Origin: SZUA-36 sp963704855
GTDB taxonomy: Bacteria > Pseudomonadota > Gammaproteobacteria > Xanthomonadales > SZUA-36
DNA length: 64,000 nucleotides
Direction of reading: 5' to 3'
Assembly (NCBI GenBank): GCA_963704855.1
Contig: CAVPHY010000028.1
Location: forward strand, 62,001-126,000
Shown: positions 47,194 through 55,556 of the stretch, piece by piece
Layout: each line of letters opens with the position of its first letter
Numbering within the stretch: position 1 is the first letter of the stretch
Notes under the pieces: generated by a model
What the model saw: the letters and a program-made list of their open reading frames with translations, nothing else
Told to the model about the DNA's origin: nothing
Database searches by the model: none
Made by a program: the position numbers and the translations under genes

Positions 47194-48396
47194 CTACTCC
47201 ACTTTTTCGAGGGCAATCGCGATACCCTGTCCGACACCGATACACATCGTGCAAAGTGCCAGCCTGCCGGTACCGAGAACCAATTGATCCATGGCGGTGA
47301 TCGCCAGCCGGGCACCACTCATTCCGAGTGGATGGCCGAGGGCAATGGCGCCACCCCGGGTGTTGATCCTGGGGTCATCATCCGCCAGTCCCAGTTGCCG
47401 GGTACAGGCAAGCGCCTGTGCTGCAAACGCCTCGTTGAATTCGAGCACATCGAAATCATCCAGTGTCAGGCCCAGCAGTTTCAGTAGTTTCCGCGTTGCA
47501 GGAACCGGTCCGATTCCCATGGTTCTCGGTGGTACGCCGGCGACGGCCATACCGAGGACGCGCACGCGCGGTTCGAGCTTGTATTGTTTTACACCGGCCT
47601 CTGAGGCCAGCAACAAGGCCGCGGCGCCATCGTTGATACCGGAAGCGTTACCCGCCGTTATCGTCCCGCCCGGAAACAAAGGCCGAAGCTGGGCGAGCTG
47701 TTCCAGCGAACTCAGTCTTGGGTGTTCATCCTTGTCGATAACCAGGTCCGGCTTTTTGTGTTGCGGCACGTTAACCGGGCATATTTCACCGGCCAGGCGT
47801 CCATCCGCCTGTGCTGCAGCCGTCTTGGACTGGCTCCAGAACGCGAAGCGGTCCTGGTCTTCACGGCTGATGGCGTACTCCTCTGCCAGGTTTTCAGCGG
47901 TTTTTGGCATCGGGTCAGTACCATACTGCGCATCGAGTTTCTTGTTGATGAAGCGCCAGCCCATGGTGGTATCGAACATTTCCTGGCTGCGGCCATAGGC
48001 CTGTTCCGCCTTGCCGATAACAAACGGTGCGCGCGACATGCTCTCGACACCGCCCGCGATCATCAGATCGCCTTGCCCTGTAAGGATCGCGTTGGCGCAA
48101 CTGCCCACGGTGTTCAGGCCGGAACCGCATAGGCGGTTGATGGTGCACGCGGGCACCTCCTGGGGCAGACCGGCCAGCAGGCTGCTCATACGTGCCACGT
48201 TGCGGTTATCCTCGCCGGACTGGTTGGCACAGCCAAGCATCACGTCATCAACGCGGGCCCAGTCAACGCCCGGGTTTCTCTCCATTAACGCCGTGATCGG
48301 GATGGCGGCCAGGTCGTCGGTGCGGATGGAGGAAAGTCCTCCACCATAACGTCCAACAGGTGTGCGGATACCATCACAAATGAAAACATTGGTCAT
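47194..48396 (-). CDS. 3-oxoadipyl-CoA/acetyl-CoA thiolase (PcaF-like)
   Basis: A 400-residue degradative thiolase. Nucleophile cysteine in the INRLCGSGLNTVGSCANAI loop, C-terminal NEAFAAQAL and GGAIALGHPLGMSGARL, and the final active cysteine in LCTMCIGVGQG. The segment DTTMGWRFINKKLDAQYG with MPKTAEN is characteristic of PcaF, which splits 3-oxoadipyl-CoA into succinyl-CoA and acetyl-CoA, although acetoacetyl-CoA use cannot be excluded. It lies between the CoA transferase and aminotransferase genes. Confidence 0.88.
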   Translation of the reverse strand: MTNVFICDGIRTPVGRYGGGLSSIRTDDLAAIPITALMERNPGVDWARVDDVMLGCANQSGEDNRNVARMSSLLAGLPQEVPACTINRLCGSGLNTVGSCANAILTGQGDLMIAGGVESMSRAPFVIGKAEQAYGRSQEMFDTTMGWRFINKKLDAQYGTDPMPKTAENLAEEYAISREDQDRFAFWSQSKTAAAQADGRLAGEICPVNVPQHKKPDLVIDKDEHPRLSSLEQLAQLRPLFPGGTITAGNASGINDGAAALLLASEAGVKQYKLEPRVRVLGMAVAGVPPRTMGIGPVPATRKLLKLLGLTLDDFDVLEFNEAFAAQALACTRQLGLADDDPRINTRGGAIALGHPLGMSGARLAITAMDQLVLGTGRLALCTMCIGVGQGIAIALEKVE

Positions 48397-48414
48397 CTCT
48401 AGTCTCCAGTCTTG

Positions 48415-48453
48415 GTGTCATGTCAACCCTACAATATAGGCTTGACATGACAC
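48415..48453. promoter_or_regulatory. Near-perfect 39-base hairpin between pcaJ-like and pcaF-like genes
   Basis: GTGTCATGTCAA (48415-48426) and its exact complement TTGACATGACAC (48442-48453) enclose a further CCTA-CAATA-TAGG stem, giving 16 pairs of a possible 17. No T-tract follows on the minus strand, so a simple terminator is unlikely. It could be an operator or a processing site before the thiolase gene. The right arm with TGTAAT at 48464-48469 (16-base spacing after TTGACA) also forms a promoter-like pair pointing antisense into the CoA transferase gene. Confidence 0.55.
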
Positions 48454-48484
48454 TAGAAAAGCTTGTAATTGATTGCATGGTTGA

Positions 48485-49129
48485 TCAGGCCGGCGGCAGC
48501 ATCGGTGTGCCGGTTTTTGCCTGGACCTCTTCAAAACTGATTCCAGGCGCCAGCTCTACCAGGCGGAATCCGTCGGCAGTGACATCCACCACCGCGAGGT
48601 TGGTAAAGATGCGCGATACCACGCCCACTCCGGTCAACGGGTAACTGCATTTTTCGACCAGTTTGGGGGCGCCGTCCCGGGTCGTGTGTTCGGTGATAAC
48701 AAAGATGTTTTTCGCGCCCTGCACCAGGTCCATTGCACCGCCCACCGCGGGGATGGCACCGGGTTCTCCGGTGGACCAGTTGGCGATATCGCCATTGGAC
48801 GCAACCTGCATCGTGCCCAATACGCAGACATCGATGTGACCGCCGCGGATCATGGAGAAGCTGTCTGCATGATGAAAATAGGCGGCGCCGGGTATTGCGG
48901 TGACATATTTCTTGCCCGCGTTCATCAGGTCGAGGTCGCGTTCTTCCTCGGAGGGTGGCGGGCCCATGCCAAGCATGCCGTTTTCCGAGTGATAGATGAA
49001 TTCACGGCCCTCGGGCACGTATCTTGCAACCAGTTCCGGTATGCCAATGCCGAGGTTGACATAGGAACCGTCGGGGATGTCCTGTGCAGCACGGGCTGCC
49101 ATCTGGTCTCTGTTCCAACCGGTGTTCAT
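48485..49129 (-). CDS. 3-oxoacid/3-oxoadipate CoA-transferase subunit B
   Basis: A 214-residue family I CoA-transferase beta subunit. The catalytic glutamate lies in the SENGMLGMGPPP motif near residue 50. The mature segment GAAYFHHADSFSMIRGGHIDV is typical of PcaJ/ScoB. It transfers CoA from succinyl-CoA to a 3-oxoacid. Four-base overlap with subunit A. Sequence does not separate acetoacetate from 3-oxoadipate as substrate. Confidence 0.92.
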   Translation of the reverse strand: MNTGWNRDQMAARAAQDIPDGSYVNLGIGIPELVARYVPEGREFIYHSENGMLGMGPPPSEEERDLDLMNAGKKYVTAIPGAAYFHHADSFSMIRGGHIDVCVLGTMQVASNGDIANWSTGEPGAIPAVGGAMDLVQGAKNIFVITEHTTRDGAPKLVEKCSYPLTGVGVVSRIFTNLAVVDVTADGFRLVELAPGISFEEVQAKTGTPMLPPA

Positions 49130-49836
49130 GGGTAACTCCTCCCTTCGGCGATCAGGGTGTCTTCGTGGAGTGGGTTTGAAACCTCGACTACCCGATTGAC
49201 GAAAATACCCGGCGTGATGACATGTTCGGGGTCGATCTCACCCGCATTTAGCAGCTTCCTGGTCTGTACGATCGTGGTGGTAGCTGCCATGCACATCAGC
49301 GGACTGAAATTTCTCGCCGTCTTGTTATAGGTCAGGTTGCCCAGGGCATCGGATGTATCACACTTGATCAGTGCATAATCGGCCTTCAGCCAGGGCTCCA
49401 TCACGTACTCACGTCCGTCGAACGACCGGGTCTCCTTGCCCTCGGCCAGCACCGTGCCCACCGTGGTTGGCGTATAAAATGCCGGGATGCCGGCGCCTGC
49501 TGAGCGTATTCGTTCTGCAAGTGTGCCCTGGGGCACCAGCTCAAGTTCAATCAGGCCGGCCTGGTAAAGCTTCGGGAACACCCTCGATTGGCTGGATTTC
49601 GGGAACGAGCAGATCATCTTTTTCACCTGCCCGTTACCGATCAGGGCAGCCAGGCCAACCTCGCCGTTGCCGGTGTTGTTGTTGATGACGGTGAGGTTTT
49701 TTGCACCCTGATCGATCAGGGCATGGATCAGCTCGATCGGACTACCCGATGCACCGAAACCGCCTATCATCACCGTGGCGCCATCCGGGATGTCGGCGAC
49801 GGCGTTGGCAACAGAATCAAATTTCTTCTTAATCAC
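49126..49836 (-). CDS. 3-oxoacid/3-oxoadipate CoA-transferase subunit A
   Basis: A 236-residue alpha subunit. The GGFGASGSPIELIHALIDQG motif and the NNNTGNGEVGLAALI loop that binds CoA are present. The overall sequence reads closer to PcaI (for example CSFPKSSQSRVFPKLYQAG, LVPQGTLAERIRSAGAGIPA) than to ScoA as I remember them. It lies 24 bases after the regulator gene, in the same operon. Confidence 0.9.
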   Translation of the reverse strand: MIKKKFDSVANAVADIPDGATVMIGGFGASGSPIELIHALIDQGAKNLTVINNNTGNGEVGLAALIGNGQVKKMICSFPKSSQSRVFPKLYQAGLIELELVPQGTLAERIRSAGAGIPAFYTPTTVGTVLAEGKETRSFDGREYVMEPWLKADYALIKCDTSDALGNLTYNKTARNFSPLMCMAATTTIVQTRKLLNAGEIDPEHVITPGIFVNRVVEVSNPLHEDTLIAEGRSYP

Positions 49837-49860
49837 CCGTGTTCTCCTGTCTACATAACG

Positions 49861-50703
49861 CTAAAGGAAAATCTCTGTTTTCTCCCAGAAGGTCTCAATG
49901 CGGTCGATGCGGGCTGTCGCCTCGTCCTGGAGATCTCTTGCAACCTGGGAAACCAATAATTCTGCAATCGCGACCACCGGCACCGAACTGTCAAACGGGC
50001 CGACTGCCGGTACTTCGATTTCGCACCATACGTCAGCCAGGTCGACCAGCGGCGAAAGCGGGCTGTCAGTGATGGCAACCACGGTCACCCCATGTTCGGC
50101 GAACATGCGCACCGCGTTCGTGACCTGGCGCCGGTAACGGAAAAAATCGAAAACCACGAGGGCATCCCTACGGCTTGCGTCACTGAGGTCGGTGCCATAG
50201 GAGTGCTCCTGTAAAAAGCGCACACCCCGCCGAACCATGGAAAGGCCGCTATAGAATGCCTGTGCACCTGCCTGGGATGTTTCCCCGGAAAGTATCCACA
50301 CCCTGTCAGCGCGTATTAAAGGTGCAGCCAGCCTGGCAAGCTGCGTTCCCTCGATTGCGGAAAAAACAGAGGCGATTGCGTCGTTGATTGCTATCCTGGC
50401 CGGCGGAACCGTCTTGTCACCTCGCCTGATACGTTCGCTTGGACGCGACAATTGATGGGACAGATCATTGCGCACGTGCTTTTGTAATTGTGTGTAGCCA
50501 TTAAAGCCGAGCTTGTTGGCGAACCTTACAATGGATGGCCGGCTGGTACCGACACGGCTGGCCAGGTCAGTGACCGTACCGAAAGCCAGCAAGGTTGGTT
50601 CGCTCAACACTTCTTCCGCGATACGCCGTTCCGTCGGGGTCAATTCATTGCTGACCACACCAATCAGATCGGACGTTGATTTTCGCGCATCCATGATGTT
50701 CAT
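49861..50703 (-). CDS. RpiR/MurR-family regulator
   Basis: 280 residues. An N-terminal helix-turn-helix of the RpiR type (about 20-80, with ASRVGTSRPSIVRFANKLGF) and a C-terminal SIS phosphosugar-binding-like domain (about 125-260). It heads the operon and is divergent from the aminomutase gene with 76 bases between. Two direct repeats in that gap are probably its binding sites. The next ATG (50694) is a possible start, because the first ATG abuts a repeat. Confidence 0.88.
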   Translation of the reverse strand: MNIMDARKSTSDLIGVVSNELTPTERRIAEEVLSEPTLLAFGTVTDLASRVGTSRPSIVRFANKLGFNGYTQLQKHVRNDLSHQLSRPSERIRRGDKTVPPARIAINDAIASVFSAIEGTQLARLAAPLIRADRVWILSGETSQAGAQAFYSGLSMVRRGVRFLQEHSYGTDLSDASRRDALVVFDFFRYRRQVTNAVRMFAEHGVTVVAITDSPLSPLVDLADVWCEIEVPAVGPFDSSVPVVAIAELLVSQVARDLQDEATARIDRIETFWEKTEIFL

Positions 50704-50746
50704 TGTGTTACATTATTACACATTAAAGGTTCAATGTGTTACATTA
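50704..50746. promoter_or_regulatory. Repeated operator half-sites for the RpiR regulator
   Basis: TGTGTTACATTA occurs at 50704-50715 and again at 50735-50746, start to start 31 bases apart (about three helical turns). An inverted pair ACACATT (50719-50725) and AATGTGT (50733-50739) links them. They fill the divergent promoter region of rpiR and the aminomutase gene and would let one regulator control both sides. Confidence 0.65.
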
Positions 50747-50779
50747 ACGGCTGGTAATTAATCATCTCAGAGGTGTGAA

Positions 50780-52234
50780 ATGGCAAGTGCAGGCAGTTAT
50801 GTTCCAACCGAACGGGAACAGGCTTTTCTGGATACGATCGAGAATCCCAAGTACGACCGTGAAATCATCAGCGGCCTGAAGCCTTTTTTTGAAGACAAGG
50901 CGCCGGAGGATATCAAGGAATTCTATTCACCCGCCGAACTCTCGGTTCTTTCCAGGCTGCGTGGCACCGACCGTGATGTCGAATCGCGGATGCCGGTGAA
51001 GATGACGAGGCACTTTTTCGAGATGGCCCGGCATAGCGACCCATTGAAGCGGATCGTCAAGGCGAACCCTGATGAAACGCTCAACCTGGCCGGTTCTGAA
51101 GATCCGGGCTACCAGATGGACTATGCACCCGTTGAAGGGCTGTTGCATAAATACGAAATGGGCCTGATGTACGTGGTATCCACCTGTTCGGCGCATTGCC
51201 GCTTCTGCTATCGCGAAGAGCTGATCAGCCAGAAGGAAGTCGAACGCCAGGATGGCACCGTGGCCAAGAAGGGCCTGGCGCAGATCAAACCGGTTATCGA
51301 CTACGTGCTTTCCCACAATAAAATCGTCGCCAAGAACGGCGGCAGGCACCCCGTAACCGGTCGTGAAAAGCTGCGCGAGATGCTGATGTCAGGCGGTGAC
51401 CCGATGATGCTTCCCAACCGGAAGATTGGTGCCTGGATGGCCGCGCTGGCGGAGGCGGGTATCGAATCGATCCGTCTTGGAACCAAGGAAATGTCATTTC
51501 ATCCGAAGCGTTTCGACGAAGCCTTCCTTGCGATGATCGACAAGTTTCACGAAACCTGGCCCGATGTGGGTTTCAGGCTGATGATCCATTTCAATCACCC
51601 TGATGAGTTCCTGCTCAAAGCGGCGGACGGTTCCTACCAGACCAACCCGAACGGCTCTTTGAAGTGGCACCCCGATACGTTGGCGGCCATGCAGGGTGTC
51701 GCTGAACGCGGCTGGATCAATATCGAGAACCAGGCTCCGATCATCAAGGGTATCAATGATGATGCCGACGCGCTGAGGGTTATGCAGCGTGCGCTATACC
51801 GGGTGGGTGTGGGTAACCATTACTTCTTCTGCGGCCGGGATATCGTCGCTTACAAGGCCTTCAATGTACCGATCGAGACGGCATGGAACATCCTGAACGA
51901 GTCCCAGAAGGGCCTATCGGGTACAGAAACACACGCACGTCTGTCGATTACCCATTACCGGGGTAAAACCGAGGTCTCCGCCGTCACCAACGACGGGATC
52001 CCGGGTCTCAAGGGTTCGGAAAACGGTGTGCTGATCTTCAAGATCCTGCGTAATGCCATGGATGCTCCGCGTCGGGGTAAGGTCTGTATCGTCGCGCGCA
52101 ACCCGGATGCTATCTGGTTCGACGATTACGAGGACCGTGTGCTGTTCGACGAAGCCGGGCTGTTTGACTACGCACGTGTTGACAAGAAAACCATCAAGGT
52201 GGAAGACCCGTTACAGGAAGCCGAGGTAGCCTGA
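50780..52234 (+). CDS. KamA-family radical SAM aminomutase of unassigned substrate
   Basis: 484 residues (lysine 2,3-aminomutase is about 416). The 4Fe-4S ligands are C136, C140 and C143 in CSAHCRFCYREEL; SGGD (204-207) and HFNHPDEF (270-277) match KamA. K396 in HYRGKTEV aligns with the PLP lysine of the GGGGK motif. The CD pair whose aspartate holds the lysine amine in KamA is here CGRD (351-354), and the second such aspartate also seems missing. Basic residues nearby (R353, K359, R394) would suit an acidic side chain. Predicted to shift an alpha-amino group to the beta carbon. AGAGGTG precedes the ATG. Confidence 0.85.
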   Translation: MASAGSYVPTEREQAFLDTIENPKYDREIISGLKPFFEDKAPEDIKEFYSPAELSVLSRLRGTDRDVESRMPVKMTRHFFEMARHSDPLKRIVKANPDETLNLAGSEDPGYQMDYAPVEGLLHKYEMGLMYVVSTCSAHCRFCYREELISQKEVERQDGTVAKKGLAQIKPVIDYVLSHNKIVAKNGGRHPVTGREKLREMLMSGGDPMMLPNRKIGAWMAALAEAGIESIRLGTKEMSFHPKRFDEAFLAMIDKFHETWPDVGFRLMIHFNHPDEFLLKAADGSYQTNPNGSLKWHPDTLAAMQGVAERGWINIENQAPIIKGINDDADALRVMQRALYRVGVGNHYFFCGRDIVAYKAFNVPIETAWNILNESQKGLSGTETHARLSITHYRGKTEVSAVTNDGIPGLKGSENGVLIFKILRNAMDAPRRGKVCIVARNPDAIWFDDYEDRVLFDEAGLFDYARVDKKTIKVEDPLQEAEVA

Positions 52235-52247
52235 GCCCTCACCGTAC

Positions 52248-52286
52248 CAGGAAAGCCGGCAGCACTGCTGCTGGCTTTTCTTGCCT
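52248..52286 (+). terminator. Terminator after the aminomutase gene
   Basis: The stem AAAGCCGGCAGCA pairs with TGCTGGCTTTT around a CTGC loop, closed further out by CAGG/CCTG. A T-rich side follows. It lies 14 bases after the stop. Confidence 0.7.
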
Positions 52287-52343
52287 GGTGTCAATTTACA
52301 GTCTTCAGCCAGTTTTCAATCTGCCTGGACTATAATCCGCGAT

Positions 52344-53805
52344 ATGCTGGAAATTCGGGAATTCCTGGTCTATACCCTGTTAGTGCTGGTGCCGTTATTG
52401 GTATGGCTGTTGGTGCTGGCACGGGCCGTGCTGAGACCGCACCGGGAACCGGCATCGCGTGTTGCGTGGGTGGCGGTCATCGCCGCGCTACCAGTGTCTG
52501 GGAGTGCTGATCTACCTGCTGTTGGGCGAGACCAATATCGGGCGTAAGCGGGTCGCCCGCTCCCGCGAGGTGCTGGCCAGTTTACCGCCGGTGGTACCGT
52601 CATCATTCGAGCGTGATCCACGATGTCATCCATCTATTTCTGACCGCTGCATTCCCTTGTTCCGGCAGGGTGAGTCGGTTAATGGTTTTCGGCCGGTGGG
52701 TGGAAACTCGGCTGAGCTGATGGAGGATTCCAACACCGGGATCGATGCCATGGTGGCCGACATGGATGCAGCCAGTGATCATATCCACCTGATTTTCTAT
52801 ATCTGGCTGGAAGACAACAACGGTCTGAAGGTTGTTGAAGCGTTGAAGCGCGCCGCGGCGCGCGGTGTTGCCTGTCGCGCCATGGCTGATGGGCTGGGCT
52901 CCCGCACCATGATCCGCTCCGCACACTGGAAGGAAATGCGTAAAGCGGGTGTGAAGCTTGCCATAGCACTTCCCATCGGTAACCCGTTGCTGCGTCTATT
53001 CCACGGGCGGATAGATTTACGCAATCACCGCAAGATCGTGGTCATCGACGACCGGATCACCTATTGCGGCAGCCAGAACTGCGCAGACCCGGAGTTCCGG
53101 GTCAAACCACGGTTTGCGCCATGGGTGGATGCCCTGGTCCGTTTTGAGGGCCCGATAGCACGTCAGAACCAGCACGTATTCGTCGGTGACTGGATGACCT
53201 ATGCCGGGGAAGATATTCGTTCGATTTTGGAAACTCCGATTGCGGCAGGTGGCGAGGGCTTTCCTGCACAGGTGATTGCCACGGGTCCCACGGTACGCTA
53301 TTCGGCGATGCCCGAGACATTTGAAACCCTGATGCATGCAGCACGAAGAAAACTCGTGATTACGACACCCTACTATGTGCCGGACGAGTCAATGCAGGGT
53401 GCGCTGTGCGCCGCTGCGCACCGCGGGGTTGATACGACAATCATTTTTCCGGCCCGTAATGACTCCTGGCAGGTCGCCGCGGCCAGTCACAGTTATTACC
53501 TCGAACTGGTGAAAGCCGGTGTCAGGGTTTACGAGTACGTTGGTGGCCTGCTGCACACCAAGTCCATGACCGTTGATGACGATATCACCCTGATCGGTTC
53601 AGCCAATATGGATCGGCGCAGTTTCGACCTGAATTACGAAAACAACATCCTTTTTTGCGATGTGGAATTGACGGCGACCGTGCACGCAAGGCAGCAGCAG
53701 TACCTGACCTCATCGAACCCGGTTTTGCTGGAAGATATTCAGGACTGGAGTGTGCTACGGCGTTTCTGGAATAACTTGTTGGGTATGTTGGGGCCCGTGC
53801 TCTGA
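52344..53805 (+). CDS. cls: Cardiolipin synthase, PLD type (frameshifted)
   Basis: 486 residues after correction. Two N-terminal membrane helices (PLDc_N; VYTLLVLVPLLVWLLVLA and the LPVLGVLIYLLLGET segment) and two HKD motifs (NHRKIVVIDD and LHTKSMTVDD with GSANMDRRSF). It makes cardiolipin from two phosphatidylglycerols, or a related head-group exchange. The frame breaks at about 52494-52498 (GTGTCTG where GTGCTG or GTTCTG is expected). Start ATG 52344. Length is the normal one for ClsA. Confidence 0.88.
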
Positions 53806-53887
53806 GACTGAAAAAACAGGTATCCTGACCCCAATCTATCTGTGGTATAAAGTATTGTTAACCTGGTTACAACGAATGGAGATAAAG

Positions 53888-54589
53888 ATGAGGTTGAATA
53901 AAATGTTGCGCTTAACGTTCAGGACAGCACTCACAGGAGTTTTTCTTGGTGCGTTGCTTAGCGGGCCGGTGTTTGCAAAGGATGAGCTCCCTGAGGTTGA
54001 TTCCGATGGTCTTCACCTGGTGAAAAATACCAAGGTGCGTGCTGCTTATATGAAACCTGGTACGGATTTGAGCCAGTACAGCAAGGTGATGCTGATCGAT
54101 TGCTACGTGGATTTCGTCAAGGATTGGCAAAAGGACTACAACCTCGAACAGATCGGGCTTAGTGGCAGAGTCCGGGACAAGGATGCCGAGGCTATCAAGA
54201 AAAACCTGGCCGACGAGTTCAACAAGGTTTTCACGAAAGAATTGACCGAGAAAGGTTTTCCGGTCGTCGATGAAGCGGGGCCCGATGTGCTTTTGCTGCG
54301 CCCTGCGCTCATCAATGTGGATGTGGCGGCGCCGGATATCATGACGGCGGGTATGCAGAGAACCTATGTTCGCTCCGCCGGCGCGATGACGCTGTACATG
54401 GAAATGTATGATTCGGCGACCAGCACACTGATCGGCCGGGTGGTTGACCCGGAGGCCGATGATGACAGTTTCGCAAGACTGGCGAACCGGGTAACCAACA
54501 AGGCTGCTGCCGACCGGATACTGCGTCATTGGGCCGGTCTGCTGGCCAAGCACCTGGGAAGTGAAACGCAGAAGAACGCAGGGGACTGA
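53888..54589 (+). CDS. DUF3313-type exported protein
   Basis: 233 residues with a signal peptide (1-29, ending PVFA). The mature protein matches DUF3313-type proteins in pattern (SKVMLIDCYVDFVKDWQKDY, then the DEAGPDVLLLRPALINVDV segment). Function unknown; probably periplasmic or outer-membrane associated, though no lipobox is seen. ATG 53888 is preceded by GGAGATAAAG. The longer frame overlaps cls and is rejected. Confidence 0.78.
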   Translation: MRLNKMLRLTFRTALTGVFLGALLSGPVFAKDELPEVDSDGLHLVKNTKVRAAYMKPGTDLSQYSKVMLIDCYVDFVKDWQKDYNLEQIGLSGRVRDKDAEAIKKNLADEFNKVFTKELTEKGFPVVDEAGPDVLLLRPALINVDVAAPDIMTAGMQRTYVRSAGAMTLYMEMYDSATSTLIGRVVDPEADDDSFARLANRVTNKAAADRILRHWAGLLAKHLGSETQKNAGD

Positions 54590-54631
54590 TTTACTGATCG
54601 CTGCGTTCAAGTACAAGGAGTGTAATTTTTC

Positions 54632-55501
54632 ATGTGCCGTTTTATCGCCTACCTGGGCAAACCCATCATGGCGGACGAGTTATTGCTGAAGCCTGCCAAT
54701 TCACTGGTACACCAGAGCTACAGCGCCGGCGAAATGCCCGAAATACTCAATGGCGATGGTTTTGGTATCGGCTGGTATGTTCATTCCATCAGTGAACGCC
54801 CGGGGCTTTTCCGGGCGATCACACCGGCATGGAGTAATCAAAATCTGCATTACAATGCGCCGCTGATCCGCACGAACTGTCTGTTTGCACACATCCGGGC
54901 GGCCACGGAAGGTGGCATCAACGAGCAGAATACCCACCCGTTTCACTTCGAACGTTACCTGATGATGCACAATGGAAGTATTCCGCAGTTTCAACGTATC
55001 CGGCGAAAACTGCTGGGTCTGCTCGACGATGAAATTTTTTTGTGGATTAAAGGACAAACGGATTCAGAACATGTTTTCGCCCTGTTGATGCAACACATCG
55101 TGGAAATGCGCGGCGCCGGGCCCAGGTTGACGGAAGACCAGATCAAGCAGTGTTTTCAGAAGACCTTTGAGGTGATCCAGCAGTTAAAAGTAGAGGCCGG
55201 AATCGGCGACGAGATTTCGAATTTCAACCTGATGGTAACCAATGGCCGCAGGATGTTCGGCACGCGTTACAGCTCAAACCCGGAAAAGGAAACACGCACG
55301 CTTTATTATTCAACGGGCGCCGGTTTCCAGTGCGAGGGCGGTGTGTGCCGGATGGTTAGTAGCGACACTGCCGTCGAGGCAGTACTGATCGCTTCGGAAA
55401 AGCTGAATGATGATGCCGGGCAGTGGATCCCCGTACCCGAAAATCACTTCATATCGGTCGACAGGGATCTGAGGGTGGACCTGAGCCCGATGCAGCATTG
55501 A
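54632..55501 (+). CDS. Class II glutamine amidotransferase
   Basis: 289 residues. The nucleophile is Cys2 (MCRFIAYLG), with NGDGFGIGWY near 44, RAATEGG near 90 and HNGSI at about 113, the Ntn-hydrolase pattern of YafJ/EgtC-like proteins. It probably removes amide groups from a gamma-glutamyl compound. Ergothioneine genes are not nearby, so the substrate is unknown. It converges with prmC. Confidence 0.87.
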   Translation: MCRFIAYLGKPIMADELLLKPANSLVHQSYSAGEMPEILNGDGFGIGWYVHSISERPGLFRAITPAWSNQNLHYNAPLIRTNCLFAHIRAATEGGINEQNTHPFHFERYLMMHNGSIPQFQRIRRKLLGLLDDEIFLWIKGQTDSEHVFALLMQHIVEMRGAGPRLTEDQIKQCFQKTFEVIQQLKVEAGIGDEISNFNLMVTNGRRMFGTRYSSNPEKETRTLYYSTGAGFQCEGGVCRMVSSDTAVEAVLIASEKLNDDAGQWIPVPENHFISVDRDLRVDLSPMQH

Positions 55502-55556
55502 TCGCAGGGCGTTCTCCAATTACGCAAGCTGTGACTTGTTGCCGAACAGTGCGATG

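Noticed and set aside
48420..48644. Small plus-strand gene overlapping the CoA transferase subunit B gene
   Set aside because: It is antisense to a clear gene, has no ribosome binding site and matches no family I know; the promoter-like pair nearby is reported instead.
45877..52234. Standard clostridial lysine fermentation operon
   Set aside because: KamD, KamE, the 3,5-diaminohexanoate dehydrogenase and the aminobutyryl-CoA lyase are absent, and the aminomutase lacks lysine-binding residues.
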